From the NCBI GenBank assembly GCA_024402635.1, contig JAKSTJ010000003.1, positions 22,965 through 86,964 on the forward strand: DNA of 64,000 nucleotides, given 5' to 3'. Both the position numbers and the translations under genes were made by a program. The notes beneath the pieces were generated by a model. It was not told where the DNA came from and searched no databases. It saw nothing but the letters and a program-made list of their open reading frames with translations. Position 1 is the stretch's first letter. Each line of letters begins with the position of its first letter. Source of the stretch: Treponema sp. GTDB taxonomy: Bacteria; Spirochaetota; Spirochaetia; Treponematales; Treponemataceae. Of the stretch, positions 1 to 8,828 are shown in pieces.

Positions 1-470
1 TTTTCTGCTCTTTCCTGCTGAATTGAAGATGATTTTTGTTTTTGAATTTCCATTACAATATATCTGACATCTGTAATTGAATAATCAGAAATTGAGAAAA
101 ATTTTGATGTAACGCTTCCTTCTTCTCTAATTGCAGCAAGTAAAATATGTTCTGTACCAATATAATCATTATGAACTGAAGAAGATTCAATTTCAGCAAG
201 ATCTAACATTTGCTGGTAACGTCTTCCTGTAGGAATTTCATCTAATGTAGGAGTCTTTGGATCATCAATAAAAAATTTTTCTATAAAAAAGTTTAATTCT
301 TCCGGATTTAATAAAAGTTTATTAAAAACTTCAAATCCAATACCTTCATGACTTTTTATTAAAGCAAGAATAACATGTTCTGGCAAAAGTTGTCGGCTTC
401 CTAATTTTCTGGCTTCATCCTGAGCTAATACGCCGATAATTTGTTTTGCAAGAGGGGAAAATGTTTTCAT
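1..470 (-). CDS. clpC: ClpC-type Clp ATPase, N-terminal part (runs off window)
   Basis: Only the first ~156 residues lie in the window; the gene continues beyond base 1. The protein starts MKTFSPLAKQIIGVLAQDEA and holds two Clp_N repeats, one near residues 8-60 and one near 85-150. Phrases such as LAQDEARKLG and LLPEHVILALI match the substrate and adaptor-binding N-domain of ClpC more than those of ClpB or ClpA. ClpC is a cytoplasmic AAA+ unfoldase that feeds proteins to ClpP. The start at 470 is preceded by GGAG 6 nt upstream. It is the last gene of the minus-strand run from prfB, separated by 68 bp from the LolE-like gene. The AAA modules are outside the window, so ClpC rather than another Clp ATPase is inferred from the N-domain alone. 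Confidence 0.82.
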   Translation of the reverse strand, partial: MKTFSPLAKQIIGVLAQDEARKLGSRQLLPEHVILALIKSHEGIGFEVFNKLLLNPEELNFFIEKFFIDDPKTPTLDEIPTGRRYQQMLDLAEIESSSVHNDYIGTEHILLAAIREEGSVTSKFFSISDYSITDVRYIVMEIQKQKSSSIQQERAE

Positions 471-538
471 GAATAACTCCAAAGAAAAATTCTATCCCTA
501 GATTATCGGCAGAAATGAGGCTTTTCAGTATGAAAACT

Positions 539-1879
539 TTAGGACTTGCGCATTATATCAAGAGGTTTTTCTTTGCCAGCTTTCAGGGCTGGAATTATTG
601 AAACAAATACAGAAAGTAAAATTGTTAAAACTGATACAATTAAAATATTATTTATATCAATATCAACTGTAAAATTCTGAATATAATAATCAGGATCAAG
701 AAGTTTTAAAACATTTCCTGAATTAATTTCCTGTCCTTGAATCATTAATACAAGCTGATAGCATTTATTAATAATCCATTCCAAACCATTGATTATTGAA
801 GGAGAAAAAATTGATAGTAAAATACCAACAGGCACGCCAGCTAAAACTCCAGCAACTCCACATGATCCACCAGCAATTAAAAATGATAAAGTAATTCCAG
901 AAGGTTTTGCACCAATACTTTTTAAGATTGCAATTTCTTTCTGTCTTTCCATAACAAGCATTACAATTGCAGATGAAACATTTACAGAAGCAACAATAAC
1001 TATCAAAATCATTATAAAAATCAACATTACTTTTGTAGATGCAAAATTCTGGTACTCTGCTTCATGCACCTGATTCCATCTGTAAAAATTTGCGTATCTT
1101 CCATTATCATTTTGCAATATTCTTTGAGTACGAGATATTTCAGAACTAAAAGCATCGTTTGTATTCATCATAATTGTAAAGTTTGCATTTGTAAGAGAAA
1201 GATTTTTGAATGCAGTATCTATTGGAATAAAAACCCATAAAGCATCCAATTCCTGATACCCAGAGCTTACAATTGCAGAAACCGTAAAAGTTGTAAGTTT
1301 AGGAGCAACTATTCCATTTAATGTTTTAGTTGTAATTATTTTAAATGTATCTCCAGGTTTTAACTCCAGAGTTTCTGACAGTTTTTTTCCAATTACAGCA
1401 ACTTTGACGTTTTCTTCTGCATTTACAAATTCATTTAAGTCACCATCAACTATTTCAAATAAATTTGTAAAAGATTTATTTGTTTTAAAAACTTCTGTAG
1501 AAACAGCTCTGATTTGAGCACCTGTTCGAATTGTTTTTCCCGATGCCAATCCAGTTATACTGATTTCTGGATAGGCAGAAAGAATATCCTTGTATTTTTC
1601 AGTATAACTTTTTGCATATTCTTTAAATTTTTCAGAAGAACTGGTTTCATCAATTGCAGCTGCAACATAAGCCTGAATATGACCTGTAGAAAGGCCAATC
1701 ATTCGTTCAGTCATTCCGTTAATCATTCCATTTGCAATAGAAATAACAACAATAAGAGGAACTATACTTAAACCGATACATGTTATTGCACCAAAAAGAC
1801 TGGCTCTTGCTGAGGATTTTTTTTCAGCTTTTGGAAAAATCAAAGTTCCCGCAAATTTTAAATAGGCTTTAATTTTCAT
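539..1879 (-). CDS. LolC/LolE-family ABC permease (lipoprotein release)
   Basis: A 446-residue inner-membrane permease of the LolC/E (MacB/FtsX-like) class. One membrane segment lies near residues 28-52 (CIGLSIVPLIVVISIANGM). A long periplasmic domain covers about 55-290, and three membrane segments at the C-terminus form the FtsX-like domain, with the loop MERQKEIAILKSIGAKPSGI that contacts the ATPase. It overlaps lolD by 1 bp and forms an operon with lolD and a second permease. In LolCDE, two permeases and LolD extract mature lipoproteins from the inner membrane and pass them to a periplasmic carrier. I see no LolA or LolB here. A MacB-like exporter is the alternative; the two separate four-helix permeases favour Lol. 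Confidence 0.85.
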   Translation of the reverse strand: MKIKAYLKFAGTLIFPKAEKKSSARASLFGAITCIGLSIVPLIVVISIANGMINGMTERMIGLSTGHIQAYVAAAIDETSSSEKFKEYAKSYTEKYKDILSAYPEISITGLASGKTIRTGAQIRAVSTEVFKTNKSFTNLFEIVDGDLNEFVNAEENVKVAVIGKKLSETLELKPGDTFKIITTKTLNGIVAPKLTTFTVSAIVSSGYQELDALWVFIPIDTAFKNLSLTNANFTIMMNTNDAFSSEISRTQRILQNDNGRYANFYRWNQVHEAEYQNFASTKVMLIFIMILIVIVASVNVSSAIVMLVMERQKEIAILKSIGAKPSGITLSFLIAGGSCGVAGVLAGVPVGILLSIFSPSIINGLEWIINKCYQLVLMIQGQEINSGNVLKLLDPDYYIQNFTVDIDINNILIVSVLTILLSVFVSIIPALKAGKEKPLDIMRKS

Positions 1880-2574
1880 TATTCAAAATTCCCTATATTT
1901 ATCTTTTCCAAACTGCCATTTTTTATTGTATAACAGATGTCACCTTTAGAAGCAATTTTCATATCATGAGTTACAAGGAGTAAGGTTTTATTATACTTTT
2001 CTACCATCGAAAAAAGTAAATCTCCTATCATGGAAGCATTTGCAGGATCAAGGTTTCCAGTTGGTTCATCAGCTAAAATCAGTTTTGGATTATTAATTAA
2101 AGATCTTGCAACTGCAACTCTTTGTCTTTCACCGCCAGACAATTGATTTGGTAAATGATTTTGTCTGTCTGTAATTCCAACATCATTCAACAATTGTTTT
2201 GCTTTTTCTTCAGCTTCTTTTTTAGAAACACCGGCAATATAAGCAGGCATATAAACATTTTCTAAAGCGGTAAAATCTTTTAATAAATAATGAAATTGAA
2301 AAATTAAACCAATAAAATTTGAGCGATAATCAGAAAGCTGTTTTTCATTCATTTTACCAATATTCATATTACCGGCAATAACACTTCCAGAAGAACATTT
2401 ATCAATTCCTCCAAGAATATTAAGCAATGTACTTTTTCCGCTTCCACTTTCCCCTACAATTACAATTTTCTTTCCTTCTTCAACATTTAAATTTAATTGT
2501 TTTAGAATTGTAAGTTTTTCACTGTCAGTTTCATAAGTTTTTTCTAAATTTGAAATTTCAATAATATTATTCAT
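1879..2574 (-). CDS. lolD: LolD-type ABC transporter ATPase
   Basis: A 231-residue ABC ATPase. Walker A is GESGSGKST near residue 41, the Q-loop is near IFQFHYLLKDFTALENV, the signature is LSGGERQRVAVARSL, Walker B is LILADEPTGNLD, and the H-loop is VTHD. The length and the 'ALENV' Q-loop context are typical of the LolD/MacB/FtsE subgroup. It lies between two LolC/E permeases and overlaps both (1 bp and 8 bp), so the three are surely co-translated. It powers release of outer-membrane lipoproteins from the inner membrane, which fits the many lipoproteins encoded in this window. The exact substrate is inferred. Confidence 0.9.
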   Translation of the reverse strand: MNNIIEISNLEKTYETDSEKLTILKQLNLNVEEGKKIVIVGESGSGKSTLLNILGGIDKCSSGSVIAGNMNIGKMNEKQLSDYRSNFIGLIFQFHYLLKDFTALENVYMPAYIAGVSKKEAEEKAKQLLNDVGITDRQNHLPNQLSGGERQRVAVARSLINNPKLILADEPTGNLDPANASMIGDLLFSMVEKYNKTLLLVTHDMKIASKGDICYTIKNGSLEKINIGNFE

Positions 2575-3868
2575 AGTGAAGAACCTCCGCTACTGTTAAT
2601 TTTAAGATATTTTTACTTGCAGCCCAGGAAGCCAGCAAAGGTGAAATAATTCCAAACATAACAATCATTATTGTTTCTGATAAAACAATTCTTGCAGGAA
2701 TAGAAGCATATAACGCATAAGTAGAGTTTTCCCGCACAAAAAATAAATTATCTGGATTAGTAAGAGCAGTAAAAAAATACTGAAAATAATAAATTATAGA
2801 AGATGCTGCATTAAATACAAATTCTGAATTAATACTGATTAATAATCCCAGAAAAAGCCCTGCAATAGAACCAATTAATCCAGTTCTGAATCCTCTTAAT
2901 ATAAAAATAAATTTAATTTCTGATGAAGAAGCACCTATTGCCGAAAGTACTGCAATTTCAGATCTTCTTTCAAAAACAAGACGACGCATTCCATTAAAAA
3001 TATTTATTCCAACTACAACAAAAATTAATGCTACTAATAAAAACAGCATATTTTTTTCAATTTTTAATGTTCCAAAGAATGATTTATTATATTCCCGCCA
3101 TGAAGAAATTTTTAATTCTGGAAAATTCTTTTCAAGTCCAGAAACAATCTGCATATCAGAATTACTGTCAGAAATTTTTAAACCGTAAGTTTTTCTGGCA
3201 TTTTCTCCAAAATATTCAATACCATCATTTATATTTATAAATGCATAATTCTGATTGATTTCAGAGTAACCGGTTGTAAAAGTTCCTGTTACAGTAAAAA
3301 CTCTATCTGAAGAAAATAATGAAACATCTTCTCCACCGCTTAAAACAAAAAGATTTACTTCATCTCCAACTTTTACGCCTAATCTATATGCAAGGGTATT
3401 TCCTAAAATAATTGAATTTTTATAAGAAAGATTCCAGAAACCATTTCTCATTTTAATCTGTTTGTAAAATCCTTCATCATTAAAATAAATATCTGGATCT
3501 ACAGCACGGATTATTGCAGCATGATCTTTGTCACTTAAACCTGTCATTAAAGTTTGGGCTTCATAAAAAGGATTAGCAGAAAGAATATTTTTATTATCTT
3601 CACAATAAGCAAGAAAATCGTATTCTTTATCTTCTGGTATTTCCGTAACCTGAACATGATAAGAAGATATTTCCATTATTGCATCAATAAAAGACATTTG
3701 AAAACCATTCATAATGCTTATAACAACAATTAATGTCATTACACCAAAACATATTCCTGCTGCTGCAAGTTTTGATGTGACTGCAGAACGGCCTTTTCGA
3801 TCAATTCTGGAAAATCTTTTAGATACAAAAGAAATCCATTTAATTTTTGAAAAAATATTTTTATTCAT
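2567..3868 (-). CDS. LolC/LolE-family ABC permease (lipoprotein release)
   Basis: A 433-residue partner permease. The N-terminus has the conserved LolC/E stretch SKLAAAGICFGVMTLIVVIS followed by MNGF and a periplasmic domain (about 60-285). The C-terminal FtsX-like part has three membrane segments and the coupling loop FERRSEIAVLSAIGASSSEI. It overlaps the upstream lipoprotein gene and lolD by 8 bp each. Together with the permease at 539-1879 it would form a heterodimeric LolCE-like channel. Which of the two corresponds to LolC and which to LolE cannot be decided by eye, so no symbol is given. The two are clearly paralogues, but only modestly similar outside the membrane regions. Confidence 0.85.
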   Translation of the reverse strand: MNKNIFSKIKWISFVSKRFSRIDRKGRSAVTSKLAAAGICFGVMTLIVVISIMNGFQMSFIDAIMEISSYHVQVTEIPEDKEYDFLAYCEDNKNILSANPFYEAQTLMTGLSDKDHAAIIRAVDPDIYFNDEGFYKQIKMRNGFWNLSYKNSIILGNTLAYRLGVKVGDEVNLFVLSGGEDVSLFSSDRVFTVTGTFTTGYSEINQNYAFININDGIEYFGENARKTYGLKISDSNSDMQIVSGLEKNFPELKISSWREYNKSFFGTLKIEKNMLFLLVALIFVVVGINIFNGMRRLVFERRSEIAVLSAIGASSSEIKFIFILRGFRTGLIGSIAGLFLGLLISINSEFVFNAASSIIYYFQYFFTALTNPDNLFFVRENSTYALYASIPARIVLSETIMIVMFGIISPLLASWAASKNILKLTVAEVLHYE

Positions 3869-4982
3869 ATACGTTTTCTCTTAAAACTAAATCACCAATA
3901 TAATATATTTCACGGACTTTTTTATAATTTTCATAGAAAGTCTGTACGTACATTTCATCTTCAAAATATGTGGTTGTAGAATAATTACTATTTGAAGTAT
4001 ATCGGTTTCTGATTTTTAATACACCATTTTCATAATAATCTGTATCAGGTTTTACACCATCTTTTCTGTACATATAAGAAGTTGAAGAAGATACTCTTTT
4101 TCCAGAAATGATTTCTACTTCACCTTCATAAGTAATACGTTTTTGACTGTCATAATTCCAACTGTAAGAATGAACAAAAGTTTCTTTTCGCTGATTTTTT
4201 ACAATTGAAACATTATATAATTCCTGTTTTTCAACAAGACCATCCAGATTATAAGTAAATTTTTCTGTTTGTTTATCAGTCAGAATTTCTTTTGTATTAA
4301 TTTTTACAGAATCAGGAAAGTATGTATAATTTTCAACTGCAATTCTTTTAAGATTTTTTTCATCATTATTCCATTTTTCTGCTGTAATCAAACGGAACTG
4401 ATCATCATAAACATTTCTTCGAATATATTTTTTTCCAGAATTAATAAAAACAAGATTTTCGCCAATTGATTGAGGAATAAAAAGTTCTGATTCGAATTTC
4501 AAAATTCTTAATTTTTCATCCTTATCAAGCAGACGAATTTCTTTATTCTGATCAAAAACATCTTCATCAAAATCTTCAAAACTATCCTGATCAAAAGATG
4601 AATCAATATTACCAATTAATGCTTCAAGATCAGAATAATTAATTGCTTTTTCTACATAACTGCCATTATCAGAAGAAGGATCATAGAAAAATGAGGATTC
4701 AAAAAGACCGGCAAATTCCGGATTATATTTTTCAAAAAGAAGAATTTCTCCTTCAGAAGTTATTATTTTTTTTGTAAATAATCTGTATGCAAAATCTGAT
4801 AAATAGAATTTTTCAGGTTCTGGTAAAGAACATTTTCCATACTTTTTATAGAGCATCTGCTGAAAAATAAAATCAACATTATCTTTGTTATACTCTTTTT
4901 TCAATTCAACTTTTTTTTGAGAACAGCCAGAAATTGAAAGGCAAAATATTAAAATTAAAAAAAGAAAATATTGTTTTTTCAA
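3861..4982 (-). CDS. Predicted lipoprotein of unknown function
   Basis: A 373-residue protein with a lipoprotein signal: basic MKKQ, a hydrophobic stretch and the lipobox SISGC with Cys20. The mature part is rich in charged and aromatic residues. It holds repeated short beta-strand-like units of the type 'YxxxGxVxxRxxY' in the second half (for example YENGVLKIRNRY and FYENYKKVREIYYIGDLV), loosely like MORN/YwqK-type repeats. I do not recognise a family. It sits between ftsY (3-bp gap) and the Lol operon (8-bp overlap), so it is probably co-expressed with the lipoprotein exporter. A role in envelope or lipoprotein handling is only a guess from that position. Confidence 0.75.
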   Translation of the reverse strand: MKKQYFLFLILIFCLSISGCSQKKVELKKEYNKDNVDFIFQQMLYKKYGKCSLPEPEKFYLSDFAYRLFTKKIITSEGEILLFEKYNPEFAGLFESSFFYDPSSDNGSYVEKAINYSDLEALIGNIDSSFDQDSFEDFDEDVFDQNKEIRLLDKDEKLRILKFESELFIPQSIGENLVFINSGKKYIRRNVYDDQFRLITAEKWNNDEKNLKRIAVENYTYFPDSVKINTKEILTDKQTEKFTYNLDGLVEKQELYNVSIVKNQRKETFVHSYSWNYDSQKRITYEGEVEIISGKRVSSSTSYMYRKDGVKPDTDYYENGVLKIRNRYTSNSNYSTTTYFEDEMYVQTFYENYKKVREIYYIGDLVLRENVYE

Positions 4983-4985
4983 ATC

Positions 4986-5912
4986 TTATAAACCAAGAAA
5001 TTCGTCAATATATTTTTCAGGATCAAATAAAGATATATCAGGATATTGTTCGCCAGTACAAATAAATGCTACAGGAATATTTAATTCACGGCCTATTGAA
5101 ACTGCAACACCACCTTTAGCTGTTGAGTCATATTTTGACATTATAAGAGCATCAACATTAACAGCTTCATTAAAAACTTCAGCTTGTCTTAATGCGTTCT
5201 GACCAGTTGTAGAATCAATCACAATAATTTTTTTATAACAACCTTCATCAGCTTTTAATGCACAGGTTTTATCAATTTTTTGTAATTCGCGAACAAGATT
5301 TTCTTTATTATGAAGACGACCTGCAGTATCAGCAAGAACAAGTCCTGGTCCCTTAGCTTTTAATGCATCTGCGGCATCATATACAACAGCAGAAGGATCA
5401 GAACCATGCTGATGGCTAACAACTCTTACTCCAATTCTGTCTCCATGCATTGCCAGCTGTTCAATTGCTGCAGCACGGAATGTATCAGCACTTGCCAGAA
5501 CAAGATTTTCTTCACCTTTTGTTTTAAAATAATTTGCAAGTTTGGCAACGCTGGTTGTTTTACCAACACCATTTACACCTAAAACCATCCACACATTTTG
5601 TTTTCCAGCTTCTGGTTCCAGAGAAATTGATTTTACATTACTTAATAAAATCTTTCGTAATTCCTGAATAATCAAATCTTCTTCAGTTATTTTTTCTTTT
5701 CTACAGATTTCTTCCAATTCATCAACGATTTCGTAGGCAGTTTTTGCACCAATATCGCCTTCAACTAAAATATCTACAAGGGATTCGTAAAACTCTCCAC
5801 TGTTTTTATTCTTTAAATAATTTCTTTTTATTTTTCCACCAATTGATTTTGTATTCTGTTCAGTTTTTACAGCAGATTCTTCTTTTTTATTTTTTTTGCC
5901 AAATAATCCCAT
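4986..5912 (-). CDS. ftsY: FtsY, signal recognition particle receptor GTPase
   Basis: A 308-residue SRP-type GTPase with all motifs: the P-loop GVNGVGKTTSVAKLAN near residue 113, DTFRAAAIEQL, DTAGRLHNKENLV, and the guanine-specificity motif as SKYD instead of the usual TKxD, followed by STAKGG. The N-terminal four-helix domain (about 25-95) is present, but the long acidic A-domain of E. coli FtsY is absent, as in many Gram-positive bacteria and spirochaetes. It docks SRP-ribosome complexes at the membrane for co-translational insertion. It overlaps the end of the upstream PEGA gene by 1 bp. The identification is secure. Confidence 0.95.
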   Translation of the reverse strand: MGLFGKKNKKEESAVKTEQNTKSIGGKIKRNYLKNKNSGEFYESLVDILVEGDIGAKTAYEIVDELEEICRKEKITEEDLIIQELRKILLSNVKSISLEPEAGKQNVWMVLGVNGVGKTTSVAKLANYFKTKGEENLVLASADTFRAAAIEQLAMHGDRIGVRVVSHQHGSDPSAVVYDAADALKAKGPGLVLADTAGRLHNKENLVRELQKIDKTCALKADEGCYKKIIVIDSTTGQNALRQAEVFNEAVNVDALIMSKYDSTAKGGVAVSIGRELNIPVAFICTGEQYPDISLFDPEKYIDEFLGL

Positions 5913-7588
5913 TATTTTTTAACTCCGTTTTTTTCTATATTTTCCAGTTTATCTTCATTTTCAATTATATTTTCAGTTTTTACTTCATCCAGTTTTATCT
6001 GCTGAGGTTCAGTTATTGCTTCAACAGGAAGAACTTCATCAGCTGCAATAAAATAATTAACCAATTCATAAATAAACCAGATTCCACAGCCAATTGTTAT
6101 TCCTGTAGAAACATATTGGGCTACATTCCATCCAGTTCTTATTCCATTTTTTGAATCCGGCAAAGTTCCCTGGGAATACAGATAATTATAATTGTCTGCC
6201 TGCCCCATAGTAAAAAAAGTTGGAATCAAAGAAGTAAGCAGTCCACTATAAGAATTATACATTCTGCGACGGTGTTTTTCAATGTTCTGACTTCTATCAA
6301 AAGCATTTACGTTTAAAGTCATCTTGTTACCTTTATCCAGTTGATTTTCAGGAATAACAAAAAATGCTTTTTCATTTGTTTCAGATATAAAAATACCAAG
6401 AATTTTTTTGTTGTTTATGGTAATAGAAGTCTGATTATTTTCATCAATAAGATTTCCATTTCCGTGTAAATATATTGAACCAGTAATATTTTCAGGCAAA
6501 CATAATTTTATATTTTGTTCTCTGCTTATCTGCATTTTAACATCAATATTATAAGTTCTATTACCTGAAAAAGAATAAGATGTGGTTACAGGTTCATATC
6601 CCTGACATACAAGTTGAATTTTATGAACCCCTGCATCAATTTTGATTTCACCATTAACTGTTTTAGCAACTTCATTATCAATAAATATTTGAACTTTTTT
6701 ATCTATTTCAGCTGGTTCAATTTTAAACTTAAGTTGAACGGGAAGAGAATTTGTTATAGCTGGAGTTAATTCTCTAGCAATTAAAGATGATACTAAATCA
6801 GCTTCTGCAAAACTTCCAACTTCTGTTACTGTTGCAGCCAGTTCAGCTCCTGGAAATAAATACAATTCAACAGTTATTGAATAATAATCCCCATAAATAG
6901 ATATCTTGCCTGTTATCAGACCATTTATTTTTTCATTTTTGATTTCATTTTCAAAAAGAACACTTTTAATTCCGTCAGAAGAAGCCTGTTTTGAAGGAAT
7001 AAATAAGGTGTTAAAATCATTTTTGTAAAGAGTTACTTTTGCTAGATTTTCAGTTTCGTTTTCTTTTTCATCAAGGAATAAATCATTTAGAAATTTCATA
7101 AATGAATTTTCCTCAGAAGATAAATTATTTTGATTTTCTGATTCAGTGAAATTTTCCAGTTGTTTTTGTTTTAAAAGATTTTCATCTATTTTCTGCTTGA
7201 TTTCAGAGATTTGCTTTTCTTCTTCCTGGATTTTTTGCTCCAGTTCTTTTTTAGAATAATTTCCAGTTACAAGAGAATCTCTTTTTTTGATTAAGCCAGA
7301 CAGTTGCAAAAATAAAGATGTTCGTTCTTTTTTTAATTTATCAATTTCTTTATCATCTATTTCTGATTTTGACACAGTTCTATAAAGATTTGATCCTAAT
7401 TTTTCCAGAATTCTGGTTGGAAACATTTCTGTAATTCCATCTGTAACAGAATTTGATTTTCCCCGCTGATTTTCAAATTTTTTTGCAGCAATAACCCATT
7501 GATTCTGTGAAAAAATACTGGTTGAGAAAAATATTAATATTAAAATGAAAAAGTATTTTTTTACTTTATTATAAGTCTGAATCATCAT
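5912..7588 (-). CDS. PEGA-domain exported protein with coiled coil
   Basis: About 558 residues. An N-terminal signal sequence (YFFILILIFFSTSIFSQ) is followed by a Lys/Glu/Gln-rich coiled coil covering roughly residues 75-155. A low-complexity stretch comes next, then a PEGA-type beta-sandwich (FKIEPAEIDKKVQIFIDNE ... GVHKIQLVCQGYEPVT), and a hydrophobic segment near the C-terminus (GITIGCGIWFIYELVNYF). PEGA proteins of spirochaetes are usually envelope proteins of unknown role. The open frame extends further upstream into prfB; I place the start at tandem ATGs (7588 or 7585) just after a GGAG inside the prfB end, so the genes overlap and are probably translationally coupled. The function is not known. 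Confidence 0.75.
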   Translation of the reverse strand: MMIQTYNKVKKYFFILILIFFSTSIFSQNQWVIAAKKFENQRGKSNSVTDGITEMFPTRILEKLGSNLYRTVSKSEIDDKEIDKLKKERTSLFLQLSGLIKKRDSLVTGNYSKKELEQKIQEEEKQISEIKQKIDENLLKQKQLENFTESENQNNLSSEENSFMKFLNDLFLDEKENETENLAKVTLYKNDFNTLFIPSKQASSDGIKSVLFENEIKNEKINGLITGKISIYGDYYSITVELYLFPGAELAATVTEVGSFAEADLVSSLIARELTPAITNSLPVQLKFKIEPAEIDKKVQIFIDNEVAKTVNGEIKIDAGVHKIQLVCQGYEPVTTSYSFSGNRTYNIDVKMQISREQNIKLCLPENITGSIYLHGNGNLIDENNQTSITINNKKILGIFISETNEKAFFVIPENQLDKGNKMTLNVNAFDRSQNIEKHRRRMYNSYSGLLTSLIPTFFTMGQADNYNYLYSQGTLPDSKNGIRTGWNVAQYVSTGITIGCGIWFIYELVNYFIAADEVLPVEAITEPQQIKLDEVKTENIIENEDKLENIEKNGVKK

Positions 7589-8706
7589 CTCCAGAGCCAT
7601 CCATTGGAAGCCCTTTCCATTTTGCAACAAGATAAGAATTCATAAATTCATCAAGATCACCGTCCATAACTCCCTGAATGTTACCAACAGAAAATTTTGT
7701 TCTATGATCTTTTACCATTGTGTAAGGACAGAATACATAAGATCTGATTTGACTACCAAAAGAAATATCTTTTTTTTCTGCAGCAAATTTTGAATTTTCT
7801 TTTTCTTTCTGTTCTCTATAATATTCATAAAGTCTTGCTTTGAGCATATTCATACATGACTGACGATTCATAAGCTGACTTCTTTCTGTCTGGCAGGCAA
7901 CAACAATTCCTGTAGGAATATGAGTAAATCGAACGGCTGAATCAGTTTTATTTACGTGCTGTCCACCTTTTCCACCTGCTCTATAAGTATCAACTCTTAA
8001 ATCTTCAGGACGAATATCAACTTCAATTGTATCATCAAGCACAGGATAAACGTATACGGAAGCAAAGGAGGTATGTCTTCTGGCATTTGCATCAAAAGGC
8101 GAAATTCTTACTAAACGATGAATACCACCTTCACCTTTCAAATAACCATAAACAAAATCTCCAGAAATTTGGATTGTTATTGATTTTAATCCACCTTCAG
8201 CTTCCAGTTCATCCATTATTTCTGTTTTATAACCGTGACGTTCGGCCCATCTTAAATACATACGGCTAAGCATATATACCCAGTCACAGGCCTCTGTTCC
8301 ACCAGCCCCAGCATGAACTGTAAGGAACGCATCATTCTGATCAACTTCTCCGGAAAGAAGGTTTAAGATATTCAGTTTCTCAAACTTTTCTTTAGCAGCT
8401 GTATACATTGTATTAACTTCTTCTTCATCAGCACTATCACCGGATTCAGCAGCAAGTTCATACATTGCATCAATATCATCCATGTCGGCAAGAATAGCTC
8501 TCCATGGTTCTACTCTGTTCTTTAATTTTCTTATTTGAGACATTACTCTTTCAGCCGCTTCATGATCATCCCAAAATCCAGCAGCTTCAGTAAGTTTTTC
8601 TTTTTCCTTTATTGATTTATCAATAGCAGCGGAGTCAAAGACGCCCCCAGACATTCATTATTTCTTCACGTAATTGTTCAATTGGAATTTTAATTTCTTC
8701 TAACAT
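7569..8706 (-). CDS. prfB: Peptide chain release factor 2, made by programmed +1 frameshift
   Basis: RF2 terminates translation at UGA and UAA. The long frame (from 8654 down) holds the stop-codon recognition tripeptide SPF (RISPFDANARR) and the catalytic GGQ (AGGKGGQHVNK). It has no plausible initiation site of its own. The true start is the ATG at 8706, giving 22 codons MLEEIKIPIEQLREEI... up to CGT, then CTT and an in-frame TGA at 8637-8635. Slipping +1 at CTT-TGA-C joins it to the long frame, giving about 378 residues. No Shine-Dalgarno precedes 8706; a -10-like TATCTT lies 8 nt upstream. It heads a run continuing to ftsY and the Lol genes. Confidence 0.93.
8634..8650 (-). promoter_or_regulatory. 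prfB: prfB programmed +1 frameshift site
   Basis: On the minus strand the sequence reads CTGGGGGCGTCTTTGAC. An internal Shine-Dalgarno-like GGGGG (8648-8644) lies exactly 3 nt before the slippery CTT (8640-8638), and an in-frame TGA (8637-8635) is followed by C. This is the same arrangement as the E. coli prfB site (GGGGG-TAT-CTT-TGA-C), where low RF2 levels favour slippage and so autoregulate RF2. Confidence 0.95.
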
Positions 8707-8714
8707 ATATATTA

Positions 8715-8743
8715 AAGATAACAATAAAAAGGATTTTTTACAA
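8715..8743 (-). promoter_or_regulatory. Candidate prfB promoter, start codon at or near +1
   Basis: TTGTAA (8743-8738), 17 bp, TATCTT (8720-8715), then 8 nt to the prfB ATG. Each hexamer matches the sigma70 consensus at 4 of 6 positions. There is no Shine-Dalgarno between them and the ATG. AT-rich context makes chance matches likely, so confidence is moderate. Confidence 0.4.
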
Positions 8744-8793
8744 TGTATAATAATATATAGAAAATAAGTTTAAAAATATAAAAAATTGCAATA

Positions 8794-8822
8794 TTGATTT
8801 TTACCAAGTCTAAATATATTAT
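8794..8822 (+). promoter_or_regulatory. Promoter of the FN3-like gene, probably leaderless
   Basis: TTGATT (8794-8799), 17 bp, TATTAT (8817-8822), then 6 nt to the ATG at 8829. The predicted +1 coincides with the A of the start codon, and no Shine-Dalgarno is present. Confidence 0.55.
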
Positions 8823-8828
8823 AGAATT

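Noticed and set aside
5744..6154. 136-codon plus-strand frame over ftsY and the PEGA gene
   Set aside because: It covers two real minus-strand genes and their junction and shows only low-complexity Phe/Tyr/Ile residues.
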